A DNA stretch of 64,000 nt. It comes from Ancylobacter koreensis (lineage in GTDB: Bacteria; Pseudomonadota; Alphaproteobacteria; Rhizobiales; Xanthobacteraceae). The notes below the pieces were generated by a model that did no database searches, was not told the origin of the DNA, and saw only the letters and a program-made list of their open reading frames with translations. The translations under genes and the position numbers were made by a program. Every line of letters begins with the position of its first letter. Within the stretch, counting starts at the first letter, position 1. The stretch spans positions 1-64,000 of the forward strand of contig NZ_JALKCG010000001.1 of assembly GCF_023016525.1 (NCBI RefSeq), given 5' to 3'. Below, piece by piece: positions 46,683 to 56,220 of the stretch.

Positions 46683-48187
46683 TGGAACTCTTTTCCAACC
46701 TCGCTCTCGGCTTCTCGGTCGCGCTGTCCTTCCACGGCCTGCTCTACTGCTTCGTCGGCGTCATGCTCGGCACCTTCATCGGCGTGCTGCCGGGGGTGGG
46801 GCCGCTGGTGACCATCAGCGTGCTGCTGCCGATCACTTATAATCTGGAGCCCTCCTCGGCGCTGATCATGCTGGCCGGCATCTATTACGGCGCCCAGTAT
46901 GGCGGCTCGACCACGGCGATCCTGGTCAACCTGCCGGGCGAATCCTCCTCCGTCGTCACCTGCCTCGACGGCCACCAGATGGCGCGGCGCGGCCGGGCCG
47001 GGCCGGCGCTCGCCATCGCCGCCATCGGCTCCTTCATCGCCGGTACGGTGTCGAACGTCGTGGTCGCGGCCTTCGCTCCGGCGCTGAGCGCCTGGGCGCT
47101 CAATTTCGGCTCGCCGGAATATTTCTCGATCATGGTGCTGGGCCTGGTCACGGCCGCCGTGCTGTCGCACGGCTCGATGATCAAGGCGATCAGCATGATC
47201 GTGCTCGGGCTGATCCTCGGCCTGTCCGGCACCGACGTGAATTCCGGTACCTACCGCTTCACCTTCGGCCTTCCCGAACTGACGGACGGCATCGACTTTG
47301 TGGTCGTCGCGATGGGCATGTTCGGCCTGGCCGAGATCATCGCCAACATCCAGCGTCCGGAAGCCCGCGAGATCTTCTCCTCGAAGGTGAGCAACCTGCT
47401 GCCGAGCCGCGCGGACATGAAGGCGAGCGCATGGCCGATCGCGCGCGGCACGGCGCTCGGCTCGATACTGGGCATCCTGCCGGGTACCGGGACGACCATC
47501 AGTTCCTTCATGTCCTACGCCCTTGAGAAGAAGTTCTCACGCCACCCCGAGCGGTTCGGGCATGGGGCCATCGAGGGCGTCGCCGGTCCGGAATCGGCCA
47601 ACAACGCGGCGGCGCAGACCGCCTTCATCCCGACCCTGACGCTGGGAATTCCGCACAACGGCACGATGGCGCTGATGCTCGGCGCCCTCACCATGTTCGG
47701 AATCGCACCGGGCCCGCAGGTCATGACCAGCCACCCCGACCTGTTCTGGGGCCTGGTGGCGTCTATGTGGATCGGCAACCTGATGCTGCTCGTCCTCAAC
47801 CTGCCGATGCTGGGGCTATGGGTGAAGATGCTCGCAGTGCCCTACCGCCTGCTCTACCCGGCCATCGTGATCCTGTCCTGCGTGGGCGTCTACACACTGA
47901 GCAACAGCTCGCTGTCGGTAGTGCTGCTGGCGGTATTCGGTCTGGTCGGGCTGGTGTTCGTGAAGCTCGACTTCGCACCGGCGCCGCTGCTTCTGGGCTT
48001 CATCCTCGGCCCGATGATGGAGGAGAACCTGCGCCGCTCCATGGTCATGTCGAGGGGCGATCCGAGCATCTTCGTCACCCGTCCGATGAGCGTCGCCATG
48101 CTGCTGATTGCGGCGATCCTGCTGGCCTCGATGCTCATTCCGATGATCCGGCACAAGAAGGAGGAGGCCGTCGCCAGCGACGCGTGA
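46682..48187 (+). CDS. Tripartite tricarboxylate transporter TctA subunit
   Basis: A 501-residue integral membrane protein with about 11-12 helices. The two signature stretches are GTFIGVLPGVGPLVTISVLL near 30, with YYGAQYGGSTTAILVNLPGE near 65, and GSILGILPGTGTTISSFMSY near 260. A GTG one codon upstream is an alternative start. It uses the ion gradient to import a carboxylate delivered by a TctC receptor. The two receptor genes follow immediately. Confidence 0.95.
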   Translation: MELFSNLALGFSVALSFHGLLYCFVGVMLGTFIGVLPGVGPLVTISVLLPITYNLEPSSALIMLAGIYYGAQYGGSTTAILVNLPGESSSVVTCLDGHQMARRGRAGPALAIAAIGSFIAGTVSNVVVAAFAPALSAWALNFGSPEYFSIMVLGLVTAAVLSHGSMIKAISMIVLGLILGLSGTDVNSGTYRFTFGLPELTDGIDFVVVAMGMFGLAEIIANIQRPEAREIFSSKVSNLLPSRADMKASAWPIARGTALGSILGILPGTGTTISSFMSYALEKKFSRHPERFGHGAIEGVAGPESANNAAAQTAFIPTLTLGIPHNGTMALMLGALTMFGIAPGPQVMTSHPDLFWGLVASMWIGNLMLLVLNLPMLGLWVKMLAVPYRLLYPAIVILSCVGVYTLSNSSLSVVLLAVFGLVGLVFVKLDFAPAPLLLGFILGPMMEENLRRSMVMSRGDPSIFVTRPMSVAMLLIAAILLASMLIPMIRHKKEEAVASDA

Positions 48188-48222
48188 CCTGACCGACCAG
48201 AACAAACCAACGGGAGGAACAA

Positions 48223-49191
48223 ATGCTGAAGCTGAAAGCCCTCGTGCTGCCCCTGCTGATCGCGCTCGCCGCGCCCGCAGCGGCGCAGTCGGACTACCCT
48301 ACCAAGCCGATCCGCGTCGTTCTGCCCTTCCCGCCGGGTGGCGGCACCGACGCCGTCGCCCGCCTCATCGGCGACGGCATGTCCAAGCGCCTCGGCCAGC
48401 AGGTGCTGATCGACAACCGGCCGGGCGCGGGAGGCAACATCGCCTCCGATCTCGTCGCCCGGGCGGCGCCCGACGGCTACACGCTGCTGATGGGATTCAG
48501 CACGGCGCTGACCGTCACGCCCGGCGTATCGCCGAACCTCACCTTCAACGTGGCGAAGGACTTCACCCCGATCACCGAGCTGGCGGCCGGCCAGTACGTT
48601 CTCGTGGTGCATCCCGACGTGCCGGTGAAGAACATCGACGAACTGATCGCCTATGCGAAGAAGAACCCCGGCAGCCTCAATTTCGGTTCCAGCGGCACCG
48701 GAAGCCCGCACCATCTGGCGGCCGAACTGTTCATGGCGAAGACCGGAACGAAGCTCACGCATCTGGCCTACAAGGGCGCGTCCGGCTCAACCACGGCGCT
48801 GCTCGGCAACGAGATCCAGCTTGTGTTCGGTAGCGTCACCGCCACGCTGCCCCACATTCAGGTCGGCAAGATGCGCCCGCTGGCGACATCCGGCCTGAAG
48901 CGCCTGCCGGCTCTGCCCGATATCCCGACGCTCGACGAAAGCGGACTGAAGGGCTTCGACGTGACCACCTGGTACGGCCTGCTCGCGCCCGCCGGCACCT
49001 CGCAGGCCATCGTCGACAAGCTGCACGACACTGCGGTCGCCGTGCTCAACGAAGAGAAGACCAAAGAGACCCTGAACTCGCTGAGCCTTGAGCCCATCGG
49101 CAATACCGGGCCGGAATTCGGCGCTCTCATCGCCCGCGAGACGGCCTCCTGGGCCAAGGTGATCAACGAGGCCGGCATAAAGCTCGAATGA
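48223..49191 (+). CDS. Bug/TctC-family periplasmic solute receptor, copy 1
   Basis: A 322-residue periplasmic binding protein preceded by GGGAGGAACA. The signal peptide is MLKLKALVLPLLIALAAPAA with cleavage after AAAQ. The mature protein begins DYPTKPIRVVLPFPPGGGTD, the family signature for the carboxylate-binding loop; GAGGNIASDLVARAAPDGYT follows. It delivers the cluster's carboxylate to TctAB. The next gene is a close paralogue. Confidence 0.94.
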   Translation: MLKLKALVLPLLIALAAPAAAQSDYPTKPIRVVLPFPPGGGTDAVARLIGDGMSKRLGQQVLIDNRPGAGGNIASDLVARAAPDGYTLLMGFSTALTVTPGVSPNLTFNVAKDFTPITELAAGQYVLVVHPDVPVKNIDELIAYAKKNPGSLNFGSSGTGSPHHLAAELFMAKTGTKLTHLAYKGASGSTTALLGNEIQLVFGSVTATLPHIQVGKMRPLATSGLKRLPALPDIPTLDESGLKGFDVTTWYGLLAPAGTSQAIVDKLHDTAVAVLNEEKTKETLNSLSLEPIGNTGPEFGALIARETASWAKVINEAGIKLE

Positions 49192-49260
49192 TCGGCAGAC
49201 CCTAAGGTCGACAGCGGCCGCCCGCGCGGCCAACCCATAAAATCGAGAGGGGAGGAACGC

Positions 49261-50229
49261 ATGCGCAAGCTATGTGCTGCCGTGTTCGCGATATCTATGG
49301 CCGCTTGCCTGCCGGCGGCGGCTCAGGCGGACTATCCGACCAAGCCGATCCGCCTGGTGCTGCCTTACCCGGCAGGCGGCAGCACCGACGGCATCGCGCG
49401 GCTGGTGGCCGACGGCATGTCGAGGCGCCTCGGCCAGCAAATGGTCATCGACAACCGGCCGGGGGCAGCGGGCAACATCGCCTCCGACCTTGTGGCCAAG
49501 GCCGCGCCCGACGGCTACACGCTGCTGCTCGGCTTCAACACGGCGCTCACGGTCACGCCGGGGCTCTCGCCAAATCTGACCTTCAATGTCCAGAAGGACT
49601 TCGTGCCGATCACCGAGCTGGCGGACGGCCAGTACATTCTCGTCGTCAATCCCGAGCTGCCGGTGAAGAACGTCGCCGAACTCGTCGCCTACGCCAAGGA
49701 GAACCCCGGCAAGATCAGCTTCTCCTCGGGCGGACTGGGCAGCTCGCACCATCTGTCGGCCGAGCTGTTCATGGCGATGACCGGCACCAAGCTGACCCAT
49801 CTCTCCTACAAGGGCGGCGGCCCGGCCGCGACCGCCGTTCTCGGCAACGAGGCGCAGATGGTGTTCGGAAGCGTCGCGACGACGGTTCCCCATATCCAGG
49901 CGGGCAAGATGCGGGCAATCGCGACCACCGGCCTTCAGCGCTTCCCGGCCCTGCCTGACGTGCCCACGCTCGACGAGAGCGGCCTCAAGGGCTTCGACGT
50001 CGGCACGTGGTACGGGCTGCTGGCGCCCGCCGGCACGCCCCAGCCGATCATCGACAGGCTTCAACAGGCCGCCTCTGCCGCAGTGAACGAGGATTCGGCC
50101 AAGAGCGGATTGGCGCTGATGGGGCTGCGGCCTATCGGCGGCAGCGGCAAGGACTTCAACGACCTGATCGTGCGGGAGACCGCGACCTGGGCCCGGATCA
50201 TTAAGGAGGCCGGCATAAAGCTCCAGTGA
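49261..50229 (+). CDS. Bug/TctC-family periplasmic solute receptor, copy 2
   Basis: A 322-residue paralogue of the preceding gene, equal in length and alignable without gaps over most of its length; by eye most residues are identical. The signal peptide MRKLCAAVFAISMAACLPAA differs completely, and the mature start is DYPTKPIRLVLPYPAGGSTD. It is preceded by GGGGAGGAAC. Tandem receptors sharing one TctAB pair suggest two ligands or two affinities. Differences cluster near SSGGLGSSHHLSAELFMAMT and in the C-terminal helix. Confidence 0.94.
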   Translation: MRKLCAAVFAISMAACLPAAAQADYPTKPIRLVLPYPAGGSTDGIARLVADGMSRRLGQQMVIDNRPGAAGNIASDLVAKAAPDGYTLLLGFNTALTVTPGLSPNLTFNVQKDFVPITELADGQYILVVNPELPVKNVAELVAYAKENPGKISFSSGGLGSSHHLSAELFMAMTGTKLTHLSYKGGGPAATAVLGNEAQMVFGSVATTVPHIQAGKMRAIATTGLQRFPALPDVPTLDESGLKGFDVGTWYGLLAPAGTPQPIIDRLQQAASAAVNEDSAKSGLALMGLRPIGGSGKDFNDLIVRETATWARIIKEAGIKLQ

Positions 50230-50425
50230 TCGCCCCACGCCCCACCCGGGCGGCCCCGCCCTCGCCGGCGGAAGGTCGCCCGGGACGGCGCGGCTTTTTG
50301 CCCTCCAACGCGCCGCATCCAGCCCGCCGCGCGCCGCTCGTCGCCGCCGGCCCGCGCAAGGCATCATGTGGAGGGGCCGCGGCTCTGAATGAGCATCGGC
50401 GCCTCGCGCCCAGGCATATCGCGCT

Positions 50426-50902
50426 ATGGTAGGGATGATTGGCAGCAAGGTCGGGGCGCTCGTCGAATCTTTCGAGCTTATGGCGGAGATCGAGGCATCC
50501 TGCGCGCGTCTTGCGGCGCAGCGCCTTGGAGCGGCGGATCGGGCCGCGATCACCCGCGCGCATGTCGCCTGCCAGGAAGCCGTCGCCGCCGGCGACGACG
50601 ATGCGTATTATCCGGCGAATGCTCAGTTCCACGCAGCGATCTATGCCGCTACCGGCAATCGCGTGCTTCGAGCGGAGGCGGTCCGCCTTCAGACGGCATT
50701 GCAACCCTATCGGCGCCTTCAGCTGAAAGTGCCGCGCCGGATAGCGGCGTCATTGGCGGAGCACGAGGCTATTCTGGCGGACCTGATCGCTGGAGACGGC
50801 ATCGCCGCCGCGGACCGCATGCGGGCTCACGTCCTGGTACAGGGCGAACGCTTCATGTCGCTGTTGGCTGCACTGCAGCAAGAAACCCAAACGGATGACT
50901 GA
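50426..50902 (+). pseudogene. GntR-family regulator lacking its DNA-binding domain (FCD only)
   Basis: A 158-residue open frame that is all FCD effector domain: LVESFELMAEIEASCARLAA, the metal-binding NAQFHAAIYAATGN, SLAEHEAILADLIAGD and AADRMRAHVLVQGERF. The Asp, Arg and His residues of the FCD metal site look present. The usual 70-residue winged helix that precedes it in FadR/GntR proteins is absent in any frame of the 200 bases upstream. It is either the remains of a regulator of the upstream cluster or a truncated but folded ligand-binding protein. Confidence 0.65.
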
Positions 50903-50953
50903 TGTAGGCGGACGTAGGGCCAATCATGTGTGTCCGTGAGGACCACCAATCTA

Positions 50954-52117
50954 CTAGGTGCCGAGATCCCCACTGCGTACATCCGGGGAGAGGATCTGGT
51001 CCGCCTCTTGGCTGGGTTGCCGTGTGAACCCTTTCAGACCGGCTGTCGGCTGGAAATCACGGGTGATCTCCACCGGGCTCTGCACATAGGCCGTGATCAA
51101 CTCGGCCAAGGAGCGCAGGGCGTGCATGTGAATGCGCTCATAACCGTGCGAGGCGTCGATGCCGAATGTGAGCAGCGCCGTGCGTACATCTGCACCGGCC
51201 ACAACGGCGCTTGCGGAATCCGATCGATAGTAGCGGAACACATCCTTCTGGTAGCGGATGTCATTGGCACGGCACAGCTCGACGAGTTTTTTCGTCAAAT
51301 GGTAGTCGAAGGGGCCACTCTGATCGGCGAGGCAAACAGTGACGCCGAACTCGTCGGATGCCTGCCCCGGCGCCGATGTTCCGTTGTCTATGGCAATAAG
51401 GGACGCCACGTCGGACGTCAGCACGGCCGAGGCCCCGACGCCGACCTCCTCCGAGATCGAGAAAAGCCAGCAGGTGTCCACGGGCGTCTTCGTGTTGGAC
51501 TCATGTAGCGCTTTGAGCGCTGCGAGGATGACCGCCACGCCTGCCTTGTCATCCAGGTGGCGGGAGACGACGAAGCCGCTTTCGAGGAATTCCGGCTGAG
51601 GATCGATGGCAACGATGTCGCCCACGTCGAAGCCCAGACGTGACAGGTCGCCGGCGTTGCGTGCGCGGGCATCGACGCGCATCTCGACGTAATCCCATCC
51701 AATCGGAAGGCTGTCGACTTCGTCGTTGAAGGTATGTCCGGAGGCCTTGAGCGGCAAAATCGTGCCCGTGTAGCTGCCCTTCTCTGTAAAGACCGTACAC
51801 CGCGCGCCTTCGGCGAAGCGCGCCGACCAGGTTCCGATGGGGACAAGAGCCAGCCGGCCGTTCGGTTTCAGAAACTTTACTTGCGCACCAAGCGTGTCGA
51901 CATGGGCGACGAGCGCACGCGCGCCAAGATGTGTATGTCCCGGCCGAACCACGCGGATGGCGCCGCGCCGTGTGAGTTCGACATCAAGCCCGAAGGAGGC
52001 AAGCTCGCGGGCGACGAAACGCACGATCGTGTCGGTGTACCCAGTCGGGCTGGGGATCGCCAGCAGCTTCGCCAGCATGTCGGCGAGATAGTCGGCGTCG
52101 ATCGACAGTCGGCTCAT
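50954..52117 (-). CDS. M42-family peptidase of the NAGGN osmoprotectant system
   Basis: A 387-residue M42/M20-like metallopeptidase. Metal ligands are visible in ALVAHVDTLGA near 69, SRHLDDKAGVAVILAALKAL near 185 and the catalytic pair SISEEVGVGAS near 220. The C-terminal ligand His lies in DASHGYERIHMHAL. It overlaps the synthetase gene by ATGA. Its regular place in NAGGN clusters suggests breakdown or processing of the dipeptide osmolyte, but the reaction is not proven. Confidence 0.92.
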   Translation of the reverse strand: MSRLSIDADYLADMLAKLLAIPSPTGYTDTIVRFVARELASFGLDVELTRRGAIRVVRPGHTHLGARALVAHVDTLGAQVKFLKPNGRLALVPIGTWSARFAEGARCTVFTEKGSYTGTILPLKASGHTFNDEVDSLPIGWDYVEMRVDARARNAGDLSRLGFDVGDIVAIDPQPEFLESGFVVSRHLDDKAGVAVILAALKALHESNTKTPVDTCWLFSISEEVGVGASAVLTSDVASLIAIDNGTSAPGQASDEFGVTVCLADQSGPFDYHLTKKLVELCRANDIRYQKDVFRYYRSDSASAVVAGADVRTALLTFGIDASHGYERIHMHALRSLAELITAYVQSPVEITRDFQPTAGLKGFTRQPSQEADQILSPDVRSGDLGT

Positions 52118-53805
52118 AAGTCCGCCCTCGCCTGCGACGTTTCAAGCACCTGTCGCACGCCGGCAGGGATGGCGAGTGGAAACAGCAGATCGATGAAGCG
52201 CTCGGCGGTCGGCTGAGGCTCATGATTGGCAAGGCCGGGTCGTTCATTGGCTTCAATGAACGCGTAGCCCGGCTCCGTCGGCGCGCGAACCATCAGGTCG
52301 ACACCGACGACAGGAATGTCGATGGCGCGGGCCACCTTGACGCCGGCCTCGATCAATGCGGGATGCACCGAGTCCGTGACGTCGTGGATCGTGCCGCCCG
52401 TGTGTAGATTGGCGGTGCGTCGGACCTTCAGTTCCTGGCCCGCCGGCAGCACGGAATTCAGATCGAACCCAGCCGCACGCACTGTCCGTTCGGTCTCTCC
52501 GTCGCGCGGAATGCGGGACTCGCCACCCGTTGCCGCCGCCCTTCGGCGGCTCTGCGCCTGAATAAGTTCGTCAATCGTGCTGCTCCCGTCACCCACCACC
52601 GTAGCCGGGCGCCGGATCGCGGCTGCCACCACCTTGAAATTGATCACCACGAGGCGCAGATCGTCGCCGTCAATGCATTCCTCGATCAGGATATCGTTCG
52701 AGACCTTGCGCGCCTCGACGATCGCGGCGTCCAGTTCGTCCAGGGTTGTCAGGCCGACCGAGATGCCCTGCCCCTGCTCGCCGCGCGCCGGCTTCACGAC
52801 CAGACGCTGATGCTGCTTGAGAAAGGCCACGATGTCGTCCATCGGCGCGGCCGTGGTCAGTTGCGCCGGCACCCGCACCCCCGCGTCAGCGACGACCTGC
52901 CGGCTGCTGCTCTTGTCGTCGCAGATCGACATGGCGACTGACGAGGTCAGCTCGGACAGGCTCTCGCGACAGCGCACGGAACGCGCGCCGAAGGTGAGGC
53001 GGAAAAAGCCGCCCTTCGCATCGATGGGTTCGACCAGAATGCCGCGCCGGCGCGCCTCGTCGATGATGATCCGCGCATAGGGATTGAAGCCCTCGACCTC
53101 CCCCTCCCCGGCAAACAGCTTCTCATTGATCGGGTTCTTGCGCTTGACGGTGAACATGGTCACACGCTCGAAGCCGAGCTTTTCGTACAGCGCGATCGCC
53201 TGTGTATTGTCGTGCATGACCGACAGGTCGAGAAAGCTCGCCCCCAGCGCCGAGACATGCTCGGCCAGATGGCGCACGAGCGCCTCTCCTATCCCGGGCT
53301 GGCGCGCCTGCGGGTCCACGGCCAGACACCAGAGCGACGTGCCCAGCTTCCGGTCGTTGAAGGCCAGCCTATGGTCGACACCCGTCACCGTGCCGATAAC
53401 CCGTCCCGTCAACTCGTCCTCGGCGACCAGATAGGTGATCGGGTCGGGATCGCGCGCCGACTGGAAGAACTGCGGCGGCACCGTCACCATGCCGCGCGAG
53501 GCGTAGATACGATTGATGGCGTCGGCATCGGCCTGCGAAGCCAGCGGCCGGATGACAAAGCCGGCCGGCTTGCGCTCCGAGGGGCGGTAGTCCGCCATCT
53601 GCAGGCGGTAGGTATGCGATGGGTCGAGGAACACCTCCTGTGGCGCGAAAGACAGCAGGACGTGTGGCTCCTCCACATAGATGGCGATGTCGCGCCGCCC
53701 CGGCGCTTCCTCGCGCAGGACATCGACCAGTTCGCCGAGGCTTTCGAAGGTCTGGCCGAAAATCAGCCGGCCCCAGCCGACATCGAAGGCGCAGTTGGGT
53801 GTCAT
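52114..53805 (-). CDS. ngg: N-acetylglutaminylglutamine synthetase
   Basis: A 563-residue two-domain enzyme. A GNAT acetyltransferase domain (about 70-215) shows AVDPQARQPGIGEALVRHLA and VMHDNTQAIALYEKLGFERV. An ATP-grasp ligase (about 275-545) has LVVKPARGEQGQGISVGLTT, ECIDGDDLRLVVINFKVVAA and the closing IPVVGVDLMVRAP and FIEANERPGLANHE. It acetylates and ligates glutamate-family units on the way to N-acetylglutaminylglutamine amide. It is encoded 13 bases downstream of the amidotransferase gene and overlaps the peptidase gene. Confidence 0.94.
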   Translation of the reverse strand: MTPNCAFDVGWGRLIFGQTFESLGELVDVLREEAPGRRDIAIYVEEPHVLLSFAPQEVFLDPSHTYRLQMADYRPSERKPAGFVIRPLASQADADAINRIYASRGMVTVPPQFFQSARDPDPITYLVAEDELTGRVIGTVTGVDHRLAFNDRKLGTSLWCLAVDPQARQPGIGEALVRHLAEHVSALGASFLDLSVMHDNTQAIALYEKLGFERVTMFTVKRKNPINEKLFAGEGEVEGFNPYARIIIDEARRRGILVEPIDAKGGFFRLTFGARSVRCRESLSELTSSVAMSICDDKSSSRQVVADAGVRVPAQLTTAAPMDDIVAFLKQHQRLVVKPARGEQGQGISVGLTTLDELDAAIVEARKVSNDILIEECIDGDDLRLVVINFKVVAAAIRRPATVVGDGSSTIDELIQAQSRRRAAATGGESRIPRDGETERTVRAAGFDLNSVLPAGQELKVRRTANLHTGGTIHDVTDSVHPALIEAGVKVARAIDIPVVGVDLMVRAPTEPGYAFIEANERPGLANHEPQPTAERFIDLLFPLAIPAGVRQVLETSQARADL

Positions 53806-53818
53806 GGTGCGTTCCCCC

Positions 53819-55594
53819 TCAGATGCCGTGCGACTGGAGCCAACTCTCCAGCAACGCGACCTGCCAGAGCTCGGAACCGCGCAGCGGGGTGATGTGCGAC
53901 ACCGGATCGGCGAACAGGGTGTCGAGATAATCCTGCCGGAACAGACCGCGCTCGCGCGCTCGCTCCGAGCCTAGGACATCCTTCACCATGCCGAGATACG
54001 GGCCGGAGATGTATTTCAGCTGCGGCACCGGGAAGTAGCCCTTGGGCCGGTCGATGACCTCGTGGGGCACCACCAGCCGGGCAGCGTCCTTCAGCACCCC
54101 CTTACCGCCATGGGCGAGCTTGAAGGCGTGCGGGATGGTGGCCGCGAGTTCCACCAGCTCATGGTCGAGGAAGGGCACACGCGCCTCCAGCCCCCACGCC
54201 ATGGTCATGTTGTCCACGCGCTTCACCGGATCGTCGACCAGCATCACCTGCGAATCCAGCCGCAGCGCGCGGTCGACCGGGGTCGCGGCGCCGTCCGCAA
54301 GCAGATGGGCGGCGACAAGGTCGCGGCTCGCATCTGTGTCCGCCATCCACTCCGGACCGAGTTGGCGGGCCAGCGTGGCGTGGTCGCGGTCGAAGAAGCC
54401 GTGCGCATAGTCGCCGACCACGTCATTGCTGTCGGCGAGCGGCGGGTACCAATGATAGCCGGCGAATATCTCGTCCGCACCCTGTCCGGACTGGACCACC
54501 TTGATCGACTTCGACACCTCCCGCGACAGCAGGTAGAAGCCGATATTGTCGTAGGAAACCATCGGCTCGGACATGGCGTGGATGGTGTCCGGCAATGCCC
54601 CCATCAGGTCGCTGGAGGGCACAAAGATCTTATGGTGGTCGGTGCCGAATGTGCGGGCGATCAGGTCGGAATACAGAAACTCGTCGCCCTTCTCGCCATT
54701 GGCCTCCTCAAAGCCGATGGAGAAGGTTGCGAGATCGCTCTGTCCCTCCTCAGCCAGCAGACCGACGATGATGGATGAATCCACCCCGCCCGAAAGCAGC
54801 ACGCCGACCGGGACGTCGGCAACCATGCGCCGCCGCACCGCAACGCGCAGCGCCTCAAGCACGCGATCGCGCCAGTCTCGCGCCGTCATCCCAGCATCCG
54901 CAGGTCGACGCTCGTGGGAAGGCCGCCAATAGGTCCGTTCGGCAAAAGAACCGTCCGTTGCGTAGCGGCGCACCGTTGCGGCAGCGAGTTTGCGCACACC
55001 ATTGAGAATGGTGCGGGGCGGCGGCACCACGGCGTGGAAGCTCATATAATTGTGCAGGGCTTCGCGGTCGATCGAGCGGTCGACGTCGGGCGTCGCCAGC
55101 AGCGCGGGCAGGCTTGATGCAAACCGCAGCAACCGAGCGCCCTGCGAATAGTAGAGCGGCTTGATACCCAGGCGGTCGCGCGCGAGCGTCACCGTGCCTG
55201 TATCGTGCTCGGCGATGACGAAGGCGAACATGCCGTGGAACCGCTCGACGCACGTGTCGCCCCAGGCGTGATAGGCTTTGAGGATGACCTCCGTGTCGCC
55301 ATCGGAGAAGAACCGGTAGCCTTTGGCTTCCAGTTCACGGCGCAGTTCCGGGTAATTATAGATGCAGCCGTTGAAGGTAAGGCTCAGCCCGAGATCGGGA
55401 TCGACCATCGGCTGTGCGGCCTTGTCGGACAGGTCGATTATGCGCAGCCGCCGGTGGCCGAAGGCGACGGCTCCCCGTGCCTCAAGACCCGCGCCGTCAG
55501 GTCCACGCGGCGCAAGAACGTCCATCATCGAAGCGACGGCGCGAGGATCGGCAAGCGAGCCATCGAAGCGAATTTCTCCGGCGATTCCACACAT
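53819..55594 (-). CDS. asnO: N-acetylglutaminylglutamine amidotransferase (AsnB-like)
   Basis: A 591-residue class II glutamine amidotransferase. Processing to Cys2 requires the start at 55594: MCGIAGEIRFDGSLADPRAV. The glutaminase half has FGHRRLRIIDLSDKAAQPMV and LTFNGCIYNYPELRRELEAK. The synthetase half has the PP-loop VLLSGGVDSSIIVGLLAE and LDHELVELAATIPHAFKLAH. An upstream in-frame ATG would bury the nucleophile. It is the first gene of the three-gene NAGGN operon, which makes an amidated dipeptide osmoprotectant in high-salt growth. Confidence 0.94.
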   Translation of the reverse strand: MCGIAGEIRFDGSLADPRAVASMMDVLAPRGPDGAGLEARGAVAFGHRRLRIIDLSDKAAQPMVDPDLGLSLTFNGCIYNYPELRRELEAKGYRFFSDGDTEVILKAYHAWGDTCVERFHGMFAFVIAEHDTGTVTLARDRLGIKPLYYSQGARLLRFASSLPALLATPDVDRSIDREALHNYMSFHAVVPPPRTILNGVRKLAAATVRRYATDGSFAERTYWRPSHERRPADAGMTARDWRDRVLEALRVAVRRRMVADVPVGVLLSGGVDSSIIVGLLAEEGQSDLATFSIGFEEANGEKGDEFLYSDLIARTFGTDHHKIFVPSSDLMGALPDTIHAMSEPMVSYDNIGFYLLSREVSKSIKVVQSGQGADEIFAGYHWYPPLADSNDVVGDYAHGFFDRDHATLARQLGPEWMADTDASRDLVAAHLLADGAATPVDRALRLDSQVMLVDDPVKRVDNMTMAWGLEARVPFLDHELVELAATIPHAFKLAHGGKGVLKDAARLVVPHEVIDRPKGYFPVPQLKYISGPYLGMVKDVLGSERARERGLFRQDYLDTLFADPVSHITPLRGSELWQVALLESWLQSHGI

Positions 55595-55704
55595 ACGGGC
55601 TCTCTGTCTCCATTGTTTCTTCTGATCAGCCACACTACCGAGGCAAAACGCTTCATCAGCGACCACGGGCGAAAGTAACGCCAAACGGAGACAGAAGTTC
55701 CCAA

Positions 55705-56220
55705 TGCGCCGCGCAGAACAACGTCTGGTGGTTTGCGATCATCGACGGCGTCGACGTCTCCTCCATAGGCTACGATGCCGAAACCGACACCGGTTCCATC
55801 GTTCTCGACATCCGCTATGGCAACGAGCACCTGCTGGCCATGCAGCATGTCGATTTTGAGGGCGATCGCATTTTGCGGCTGCAGACCTACGCGTCGAACG
55901 GCTTCTTCGGCAAAGCCGCGCCGCTCGTCCGTCTGGATGCTTATGGCAACGCGATCTGGCTTGAGACCGGATACGATCTGAAGATTTCCGCCGAGGCTGC
56001 GGAAGTATTCCTGCGGACACCCACGGGCCGCCTCTTCTCGGAGTCGGGAGATGAGGCCGATCACGCCCAGATCCTGAAGAGCCCGGAAGACCGTCGCGCG
56101 CGCGATGCGTTCATCCGCGGGATTTTCGCCAACCCGACCACGCGCTATCAGGAAGCCGTCGCCGAGGCGGAGCTGAATATCGACTACGGCGCGTCACCCA
56201 TCTTTGGGTGCGCGGCATGA
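55705..56220 (+). pseudogene. 5'-truncated gene of unknown family
   Basis: A frame with alphaproteobacterial codon bias encodes WWFAIIDGVDVSSIGYDAET, DTGSIVLDIRYGNEHLLAMQ, and later VRLDAYGNAIWLETGYDLKI and YQEAVAEAELNIDYGASPIF, ending GCAA. It has no ATG or GTG near its beginning; the first internal ATG falls in the middle of a conserved-looking strand. Upstream the frame runs into the asnO promoter region. I do not recognise the family. A truncated gene is the best reading; a short protein starting at the internal ATG is possible. Confidence 0.4.
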
